A stretch of 35,398 bases of DNA, taken from contig OMSO01000029.1 of assembly GCA_900313675.1 (NCBI GenBank), positions 1-35,398 on the forward strand, in the 5' to 3' direction. The DNA comes from an uncultured Fibrobacter sp. (GTDB lineage: Bacteria; Fibrobacterota; Fibrobacteria; Fibrobacterales; Fibrobacteraceae). Position numbers and translations under genes: made by a program. Shown here in pieces: positions 30,389 to 35,398 of the stretch. A model generated the notes under the pieces. That model saw nothing but the letters and a program-made list of their open reading frames with translations. It searched no databases and was not told where the DNA came from. Numbering within the stretch: the stretch's first letter is position 1; each line of letters opens with the position of its first letter.

Positions 30389-30430
30389 GACGTCCCTAGG
30401 CTGCTCCTTTGCCCAGGGACGTCTTTTTGT
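30389..30430 (+). terminator. Strong rho-independent terminator
   Basis: GACGTCCCT (30389-30397) pairs with AGGGACGTC (30415-30423), extended inside by GGC/GCC after one mismatch, and TTTTTGTT follows. It lies 140 bp after the end of the 28700 gene. The roughly 90 bp between (30295-30388) contain no gene I recognise and could be 3' UTR or a small RNA. Confidence 0.88.
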
Positions 30431-30460
30431 TGTCATCCCCGCGAAGGCGGGGATCTCATT
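30431..30460. repeat. REP-like palindrome TGTCATCCCCG..CGGGGATCT
   Basis: TGTCATCCCCGCGAAGGCGG plus GGATCT: an inverted repeat of CCCCGC and GCGGGG, the same family as 20851-20880. It sits right after the terminator and before the next gene. Confidence 0.75.
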
Positions 30461-30487
30461 GTCTTTGATAATTCTAGTTTTGTCTTA

Positions 30488-30877
30488 ATGTTTATCGCCG
30501 CCGCCATCGGAGCTGTCGCCTTCTTGCCCTCCGTCGTCTTGAACATCGCCCTTGCCTGCGGTGCTCCCTGGGGGGCCTATGCCATGAACGCCCAGCACAA
30601 GGTTATCCCGCCGGAACTCCGCAAGGCCTTTATCGTGCCGACCGGCCTGCAGTTCGTGGCCCTGTTCGTGCTGCTCAGCGCGGGGGGAATTCTGCCCGAA
30701 ATTATTCCCTTCCTCATCACCCGGATTCTCGCCTTCTTCTTTGCGCTGTACGTGACCTTCTATACGGCAACGGTACTTTTCAGCACCAGCTACAAGGAAC
30801 GCACCGTCATGGGGAGCTTCGCCGTGGTGAGCGCCGTCTGTTTCTGGATCGTGGCCGTGGGCACCCTGAATTTCTAA
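30488..30877 (+). CDS. Small integral membrane protein (129 aa)
   Basis: Four hydrophobic segments cover most of the chain (FIAAAIGAVAFLPSVVLNIA; FVALFVLLSAGGILPEIIPF; ILAFFFALYVTFYTATVLF; VMGSFAVVSAVCFWIVAVGT). No charged catalytic motif is visible and I do not recognise the family. It is 25 bp upstream of lpxA, in the same direction, and may be cotranscribed. No good ribosome site is seen before the ATG. Confidence 0.7.
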   Translation: MFIAAAIGAVAFLPSVVLNIALACGAPWGAYAMNAQHKVIPPELRKAFIVPTGLQFVALFVLLSAGGILPEIIPFLITRILAFFFALYVTFYTATVLFSTSYKERTVMGSFAVVSAVCFWIVAVGTLNF

Positions 30878-30902
30878 CCTTCCATTAGCTATATTCCCTG
30901 CC

Positions 30903-31670
30903 ATGGTTCACCCCTCCGCATTTGTGCACCCTTCTGCAAAAGTCCACGAGACCGCTTCTATCGGCCCCTGGTGTCTTGTAGATGCCGGAGCCGAAATTGC
31001 CGAAGGCGTGGTGCTGGAAGCCCGTGTCCATGTGTACGGCGGCGTTTCCATAGGCAAGAACACCCGCGTTTTTGACGGGGCAATCCTGGGGGCTCCTCCC
31101 CAAGACCTGAAATATGCCGGAGAACCCACCCGGCTAGAAATCGGCGAGAACTGTACAATCCGGGAATACTGCACTCTAAACCGGGGTACGGCACAGGGCG
31201 GTGGAGTCACCCGCCTTGCAGACAAAGTTCTGCTCATGACATACTCCCATGTGGGTCATGACTGCTTTATCGACGAAGGGGCGGTAATTTCTAACGGATG
31301 CCAGCTGGGCGGCCACGCCAGAATCGGGCGCTATGCCACCCTGGGCGGAAACGTCGGAATGCCCCAGCGGAACCAGGTAGGAGCCTATGCCTTCGTAGGG
31401 GCAACCCTGAAAGTGGAAAAGGACGTGCCCCCGGCAAGCAAGGCCTTCGGGACACCTCTCAAGTGGGGTGGCCTGAACTTGCACGCCCTGAAACTCCACG
31501 GCGAAGATTTTTCCGAAGAACGCATCGCTGGCCTGGATAAGGCCTTCAGGGCGTTGTACCGCAGCGGAAGGCCCATCCAGGAAGTCATCGACGAGCTAAA
31601 GGCCAGCGGCGATCCTCTATTCATGGAATTTTTTGACGAACACTGGGGCGGTTCCCTCATTCGCCCGTAG
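30903..31670 (+). CDS. lpxA: Acyl-ACP--UDP-N-acetylglucosamine O-acyltransferase LpxA
   Basis: First step of lipid A synthesis: transfers a 3-hydroxyacyl chain from ACP to UDP-GlcNAc in the cytoplasm. 255 residues, the usual size. Left-handed beta-helix hexapeptide repeats run from the N-terminus (VHPSAFVHPSAKVHETASIG) to about 190. The diagnostic YSHVGHDCFIDEGAVISNG contains the catalytic His (His119, equal to E. coli His125). NRGTAQGGGVTRL is the family's substrate loop, and the helical C-terminus binds ACP. It implies an LPS-bearing outer membrane. The downstream queH starts 10 bp later. Confidence 0.95.
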   Translation: MVHPSAFVHPSAKVHETASIGPWCLVDAGAEIAEGVVLEARVHVYGGVSIGKNTRVFDGAILGAPPQDLKYAGEPTRLEIGENCTIREYCTLNRGTAQGGGVTRLADKVLLMTYSHVGHDCFIDEGAVISNGCQLGGHARIGRYATLGGNVGMPQRNQVGAYAFVGATLKVEKDVPPASKAFGTPLKWGGLNLHALKLHGEDFSEERIAGLDKAFRALYRSGRPIQEVIDELKASGDPLFMEFFDEHWGGSLIRP

Positions 31671-31680
31671 GATTGCAAAC

Positions 31681-32334
31681 ATGCAGGAGAAGGCTTTGGA
31701 AACGGGAGCAGCCCCCAAGCACAACTACCAGCGGGACCTGGACTACATCATTCGCCGGCTGGAACGCACCGGCGATGTGCCGACGCTGTTGTTGCACGCC
31801 TGTTGCGCCCCCTGCAGCAGCTACACCATCGAATACCTGTCGCAATACTTCAAGATTACGCTCTTCTACTACAATCCAAACATCGCACCCGACGAGGAAT
31901 ACCGCCACCGAGTCGAAGAAATCAAGCGGTTCGTGAAAGAATTCAAGACAAAACACCCCGTCACATTAATCGAAGGCGAATACGACCCGAAAAAATTCTA
32001 CGATGCCGTCCGGGGACTCGAAGACGAACCCGAAGGCGGCAAGCGCTGCCGCAAGTGTTTCGAACTCCGCCTCGCCGAAGCGGCCCGCCACGCACAAAAA
32101 CTGAACGCCGACTACTTCACCACCACCCTCACCATCAGCCCCATGAAAGACGCCCAGGTGCTGAACGAGGTGGTGCAGGAGCAATGCGACATCTACGGCA
32201 TCAGGCGGCTCCCCAGCGACTTCAAGAAGAGGGGGGGGTACAAGCGTTCCATAGAACTTTCCGCCGAATACCATCTCTACCGCCAGAACTACTGCGGGTG
32301 TGTTTATTCTCGCCGCGAAAGCGGCGAGGGATAG
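31681..32334 (+). CDS. queH: Epoxyqueuosine reductase QueH
   Basis: Last step of queuosine tRNA modification: reduces epoxyqueuosine to queuosine. It is the QueH (DUF208) family, unrelated to the cobalamin enzyme QueG. 217 residues from ATG 31681; an upstream open frame to 31633 overlaps lpxA. Cluster and active-site cysteines: HACCAPCSSY (Cys41, 42, 45), GGKRCRKCFELRL and the terminal NYCGCVYS. LFYYNPNIAP and TTLTISPMKD are family signatures. The last codons lie within a GNRA-loop hairpin. Convergent with the S41 protease gene 3 bp away. Confidence 0.95.
   Translation: MQEKALETGAAPKHNYQRDLDYIIRRLERTGDVPTLLLHACCAPCSSYTIEYLSQYFKITLFYYNPNIAPDEEYRHRVEEIKRFVKEFKTKHPVTLIEGEYDPKKFYDAVRGLEDEPEGGKRCRKCFELRLAEAARHAQKLNADYFTTTLTISPMKDAQVLNEVVQEQCDIYGIRRLPSDFKKRGGYKRSIELSAEYHLYRQNYCGCVYSRRESGEG
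32309..32328. terminator. Perfect 8-bp hairpin with GAAA loop at the queH end
   Basis: CTCGCCGC-GAAA-GCGGCGAG encodes the last residues of QueH and lies between the convergent genes queH and the S41 protease. The GNRA tetraloop makes it very stable, but no T run follows in either direction, so it may pause or protect 3' ends instead of terminating alone. Confidence 0.6.
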
Positions 32335-32337
32335 GCG

Positions 32338-33783
32338 TTACCGCACAATCTTGTAGCGGGAACGCTTCAGGTCCTTGATAGAAGCCTTGTAGTTACCCGT
32401 GGCGGCAGTCTTGGCGAAATGTCCGAGACGTTCGGTGCCGTAGCCGGCGGTACGCTTTTCTGTACCCTTGGCGGCAAGTTCCACAGCCTTCTTCATCTGC
32501 GCCTGGGCGCCCTCAATTTCGTAATCGGGAACGATACCCACATCCTGGAACTGCTTCCAGTCCTTATCATAGGCATAGAGGGCGGTGACAATGGCAAGTC
32601 CCTTCAGATTCTTGGCAAAATCGGGGTATTCATCATCATCTTCAACTTCATCGCCCGTATAGATGACCCACTGGCCAATCTGCTTGCCGTATGTCAGTTT
32701 TCCTACGATGGGAGCCTTCTTGTTAGCGGCAAGTGCCGAAAGCATCAATTCAGCACAACTGGCCGACAATTCATCAGCAAGCATCACCACATAGCGGTCC
32801 TTTGCCGAGCCATCCTTGTCGGTGACGACCACATTCGTATCCAGCTTCTGCACATATTTCGTCTCGCCATCTTCAACAACAGAATCGGCATCGGCCTCTA
32901 TGTCGATGGTGATCGTGTCGCCTTTAGACAGAAATTCCGCCGATGTCGCGTTGCAGTGGTCTGTATCGCCACCGCCATTATTGCGGAGGTCGATAATCAC
33001 CGACTTCGAGTCCTTGGTCTTTTTAAGGGCCTCGGCAAACTCTTCTCTAGTTCCCCCGGCACCGACGGTCTTCTGGTCAAATTCCCTAATCCTTATGACA
33101 GGAATGGAATCTCCTCCTTCCGTCTTTTCGTAATGAATCGCAACAGTTGGCTGCTTAGCCATCGTGGCTTTCACCGTAATCACTGCCGACTCTTCGCCGC
33201 GCATGGCTACCAGCATGGCATCGGAGGTATCCTTTGTCTCATCCATAGTAAGGCTCAACAAGCCCAGGCTAAATTTATCACCCACCCGAACGTCCTGCTC
33301 TTTCATCTCATCACTAACATAAGTGACTTCGCAAGTCACGTCCTCTTCACTTATCTCGGTTATCACATAGTCGATGCCCAGAATGACATATTCTTCTTCG
33401 GGTTCCATCAGTTCCGCTATAACCGCCGAGGCAAGGGTCGGGTCATAGTAGTGAGTGAAGGGGTCCTTCAACTTGTCATACATGTAGCAGACATCGTAAT
33501 ACTCCTTGGTGCACTGATCCTCGCCGCTGTTAGCGTTTACAGCATCCTTGGCAGTCCCCTTACCCACATAGTCTTTGACACTGGGGGCGAGATTGTCAAT
33601 CGTATGGGCATAAATGTAGCACAAATCCAGCATTTGGTAGTTGATGGACAGTTCCTCCATTACGGGATCCATCGACGAGCTCGACGAGGGGTCGCCTGCA
33701 TTGGACGAAGAATCGTCCGAAGTGCAAGCCGAAATGACAACAGCACCAAACAGTGCCAATGAAAGGGAGAACAGCTTTTTCAT
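32338..33783 (-). CDS. S41-family (C-terminal processing peptidase-like) lipoprotein
   Basis: 481 residues. Signal MKKLFSLSLALFGAVVISAC with lipid-anchored Cys20, then a Ser-rich linker (DDSSSNAGDPSSSSS), so it faces the periplasm or surface. A PDZ-like region (about 130-215) lies between the helical N-terminus and the S41 core. The core has VIIDLRNNGGGDTDHC, the nucleophile Ser342 in DELSASCAEL and the general base Lys367 in TYGKQIG, 25 residues apart as in other S41 enzymes. Unlike many Prc proteins the C-terminus carries an extra helical tail. Substrate unknown. It reads convergently with queH. Confidence 0.9.
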   Translation of the reverse strand: MKKLFSLSLALFGAVVISACTSDDSSSNAGDPSSSSSMDPVMEELSINYQMLDLCYIYAHTIDNLAPSVKDYVGKGTAKDAVNANSGEDQCTKEYYDVCYMYDKLKDPFTHYYDPTLASAVIAELMEPEEEYVILGIDYVITEISEEDVTCEVTYVSDEMKEQDVRVGDKFSLGLLSLTMDETKDTSDAMLVAMRGEESAVITVKATMAKQPTVAIHYEKTEGGDSIPVIRIREFDQKTVGAGGTREEFAEALKKTKDSKSVIIDLRNNGGGDTDHCNATSAEFLSKGDTITIDIEADADSVVEDGETKYVQKLDTNVVVTDKDGSAKDRYVVMLADELSASCAELMLSALAANKKAPIVGKLTYGKQIGQWVIYTGDEVEDDDEYPDFAKNLKGLAIVTALYAYDKDWKQFQDVGIVPDYEIEGAQAQMKKAVELAAKGTEKRTAGYGTERLGHFAKTAATGNYKASIKDLKRSRYKIVR

Positions 33784-33832
33784 ACAAAACCCCTGTTGTT
33801 AGTAGAAGCCTATACACAAAATAGCAATAACA

Positions 33833-33855
33833 CCCCAAAAAGCAAACTTTTGGGG
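33833..33855 (-). terminator. Hairpin CCCCAAAA/TTTTGGGG between two lipoprotein genes
   Basis: CCCCAAAA (33833-33840) and TTTTGGGG (33848-33855) form an 8-bp stem with a 7-nt loop, 33 bp after the end of the L,D-transpeptidase gene on the minus strand. The downstream side on that strand is AT-rich without a clean T run. Likely terminator or transcript end. Confidence 0.55.
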
Positions 33856-33887
33856 TTTGAAATTGAATAATAAAGGGGTGAGATGAG

Positions 33888-34640
33888 CTAGAAGCTTCCG
33901 CCGAGATTCTCGAGGGAATTGATAATCACGACGCAGTCCTTGGACACGTTTTGCATCACAAAACGCATCATGTCCAGGGGAATCGCCACGCAACCGCCCG
34001 TAAAGGGTTTGCGGTCGCCAAACACATGCAGGAATATGGCCGAGCCCTTACCCGGAGTGCCTTCGGCGTTATAGCTGATGTTTAGGCAATATTGGTAGTG
34101 AATCGGGTAATCGGCAATGCGTTCGCTGTTTTCCTTATCCAGGTCAGGAACATCCCTGAGACTCACCAGTTCGTTGTAGTGCTTGCCCTCGCGCATGTCT
34201 CCTGACCAATAGGTGTCGCCATCGGCCCTGGTGTATTCAAAAGCCGTTCCCGGGTTTTCGGAATTCCCGAAAGCCTTGTTGAACTTGAACGTGCCCACGG
34301 GAGTTTTTCCGTCGCCCTCCATCGTCTTGCCGAGACCGTTCTTGCCGATAAACCCGGGAGTGGACATGATCATCTGCCATTTGCCCGAATTGTCCTTATT
34401 GTGCATCGAGACCCATGCCGTTGTACCTTCATAAACAGCCACCACAAAAAGCTGCTTTGCCGTATCGGCTTCGGGCAGTCTCGTCACCCATTCCGGAGTC
34501 TCCCCGATGGAATTTTCGTTTGCCGCAGGATTTGGTTCCTGCACAACAGCATTAGTCGAGGACGAACTGTCCACGGAGCAGGCGACAAAGAAGAACATTG
34601 CCGCAATCCATAAAAACGATATGGAGAAATACTTTTTCAT
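33888..34640 (-). CDS. L,D-transpeptidase (YkuD-fold) lipoprotein
   Basis: 250 residues from the ATG at 34638-34640 (GGAGG 8 nt upstream; the longer frame to 34712 lacks support). Lipobox FFVACS with Ser-rich linker (VDSSSSTN) makes it a lipoprotein. The catalytic domain has GKTPVGTFKFNKAFG and the motif GSAIFLHVFG, then TGGCVAIPLDMM, where His and Cys form the active site. The Gly-Gly-Cys-Val-Ala-Ile-Pro pattern is that of the COG3786-like branch, not the classical SHGC. It probably acts on peptidoglycan crossbridges or lipoprotein attachment in the periplasm. A hairpin lies between its end and the S41 gene. Confidence 0.87.
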   Translation of the reverse strand: MKKYFSISFLWIAAMFFFVACSVDSSSSTNAVVQEPNPAANENSIGETPEWVTRLPEADTAKQLFVVAVYEGTTAWVSMHNKDNSGKWQMIMSTPGFIGKNGLGKTMEGDGKTPVGTFKFNKAFGNSENPGTAFEYTRADGDTYWSGDMREGKHYNELVSLRDVPDLDKENSERIADYPIHYQYCLNISYNAEGTPGKGSAIFLHVFGDRKPFTGGCVAIPLDMMRFVMQNVSKDCVVIINSLENLGGSF

Positions 34641-34776
34641 TTCAATTACCTCCGTAAATACATAACCGATGGTTCCAACCCATAATATATTCTCAACAAT
34701 TAATAACATCAAATATATTGTTTTTATTGAATTAATAGAAATTTGTTATCATTAATTCAGATATGATAACGACCAC

Positions 34777-34810
34777 AAAAAAAAGATGGTCTTTCGACCA
34801 TCTTTTTTTT
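34777..34810. terminator. Perfect bidirectional terminator, copy 1
   Basis: A-tract plus GATGGTC pairs with GACCATC plus T-tract around a TTTC loop, 15 bp without mismatch. It works on both strands because of the A and T runs. On the minus strand it stands downstream of the glutamate synthase gene, after copy 2. Confidence 0.9.
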
Positions 34811-34956
34811 CAAATTCAAGATTTGAAGAAGAAAAAAAATCTTCTGTGCTTGGAAAAAGAAGCGAGCAGGACCAGGAGCCGAGCCCCCGTAGCTAAAATG
34901 CAAAAAAGATGGCCGAAACCATCTTTTTTTTTCAAATCCAAGATTTGAAGAAGAAA
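34811..34956. repeat. Direct repeat following each terminator copy
   Basis: CAAATTCAAGATTTGAAGAA (34811-34830) recurs as CAAATCCAAGATTTGAAGAA (34933-34952), one difference, and GAAA follows both. Together with the terminators a unit of about 122 bp has been duplicated. No gene is present between 34641 and 35032; the part before the first terminator (34641-34776) is very AT-rich and holds the promoter side of the transpeptidase gene. Confidence 0.8.
34902..34930. terminator. Bidirectional terminator, copy 2
   Basis: AAAAAAGATGG (34902-34912) pairs with CCATCTTTTTT (34919-34929) around CCGAAA. With the following CAAAT..ATTTG element it is a repeat of 34777-34834. This copy is the nearer one to the glutamate synthase gene end. 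Confidence 0.85.
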
Positions 34957-34972
34957 CGAGCGAGAGCAGGAA

Positions 34973-35013
34973 CCCGGACCGATGGCGTACAACTCGTACG
35001 TCGAGAGTCCGGG
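34973..35013. terminator. Hairpin just downstream of the glutamate synthase gene
   Basis: CCCGGAC (34973-34979) pairs with GTCCGGG (35007-35013), with an inner CGTAC/GTACG stem around AACTC. No T run adjoins it; on the minus strand the two terminator copies follow. It may protect the 3' end. Confidence 0.5.
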
Positions 35014-35032
35014 TGACGAACTATCGCGAAGT

Positions 35033-35398
35033 TTATTTCTTCAAATATTCATTGATGCCGGCTGCGGCACGACGCCCCTCACCCATGGCGAGGATCACGG
35101 TTGCTGCGCCGAGCACGATGTCACCACCGGCGTAGACCTTCTCCATGAAGGTCTTGTTGGCGGCAGCATCTTCGAGAAGGATGTGACCCTTCTTGTCGAC
35201 GGAGAGTTCCGGCGTGGTGTTGCTGATGAGCGGGTTGCTTCCGTTACCGATAGCAACGAGCACGGTGTCGCATTCGATTTCGAAGCTTGCACCTTCGATC
35301 TTGACCGGACGCGGACGGCCCTTTTCATCGGGTTCGCCGAGTTCGTACTTGTCGACGAGCATGCCGCGCACGTGGCCGGCTTCGTCGCCAAGAATCTT
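35033..35398 (-). CDS. gltA: NADPH-dependent glutamate synthase small-subunit-type oxidoreductase, C-terminal part
   Basis: Runs off the right edge; the last 121 residues are present, beginning in frame at KILGDEAGHVRGMLVDKYEL. ELGEPDEKGRPRPV, DTVLVAIGNGSNPLISNTTP and VYAGGDIVLGAATVILAMGEGRRAA (the FAD/NADPH fold ending) identify the small subunit or homomeric glutamate synthase (GltA/GltD family), which passes NADPH electrons to make glutamate from glutamine and 2-oxoglutarate. The symbol may be gltD in other schemes. Two terminators and a hairpin follow. Confidence 0.92.
   Translation of the reverse strand, partial: KILGDEAGHVRGMLVDKYELGEPDEKGRPRPVKIEGASFEIECDTVLVAIGNGSNPLISNTTPELSVDKKGHILLEDAAANKTFMEKVYAGGDIVLGAATVILAMGEGRRAAAGINEYLKK

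Noticed and set aside
30222..30488. Plus-strand open frame across the terminator and REP element
   Set aside because: Its tail is the translated palindrome (VIPAKAGIS), and it would cross a strong terminator.
1..35398. CRISPR arrays, tRNA/rRNA genes, IS elements or integrases
   Set aside because: The only regular repeats are the DUF285 coding units, which lack unique spacers; no transposase, integrase or cloverleaf sequence was seen in any intergenic stretch.

Overview
The window looks like chromosomal DNA of a Fibrobacter-type bacterium (Fibrobacterota, probably a gut or rumen relative of F. succinogenes). This is inferred from gene content, with no database search. The clues are an LPS-type outer membrane (LpxA), PorV/PorQ-like and PorT-like outer-membrane barrels, lipoproteins with a Ser-rich stretch after the lipobox, a long BspA/DUF285 24-residue repeat protein, QueH, Asp/Ser/Thr/Ala linkers shared by unrelated proteins, and intergenic palindromes beginning TGTCATTGCGAG or TGTCATCCCCG. 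Shine-Dalgarno sites (GGAGG) are present at many but not all starts, and at least two genes appear to start with TTG.

Layout. 1-581: the start of leuS on the minus strand, frameshifted by a 20-bp tandem duplication. 748-4027: plus-strand envelope genes (a lipoprotein ending in a WHH/HNH-like nuclease motif and two outer-membrane proteins). 4044-7061: a fused MFS/spermidine-synthase-like membrane protein. 7105-12342: an accessory minus-strand block of three paralogous small secreted trypsin-fold proteases, a 21-repeat DUF285 protein between two of them, and a DUF3298-like membrane protein whose C-terminus is in another frame. 12537-16265: a tightly packed operon of a triple-domain FKBP prolyl isomerase, a DUF1538 membrane protein and two PII-like regulators. 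16343-19088: a small membrane protein and a PorV-like barrel carrying a beta-propeller. 19092-20450: a DUF4143 ATPase with a 32-bp tandem repeat in front of it.

20971-24038 is the most interesting part: a candidate RiPP (modified peptide) locus. A 47-residue Cys/Gly peptide gene is followed by a hairpin, two small AT-rich genes, a radical SAM/SPASM maturase with an N-terminal recognition-like domain, and a metal-dependent amidohydrolase. 24094-27820 holds mostly unrecognised small genes, including an M15-like peptidase lipoprotein and a zinc-ribbon protein.

27830-35398 returns to conserved chromosome: rsmG, an envelope protein, lpxA, queH, an S41 protease lipoprotein, an L,D-transpeptidase-like lipoprotein, a duplicated terminator unit, and the 3' end of an NADPH-dependent glutamate synthase subunit. 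No tRNA, rRNA, CRISPR array, transposase or integrase gene was seen.
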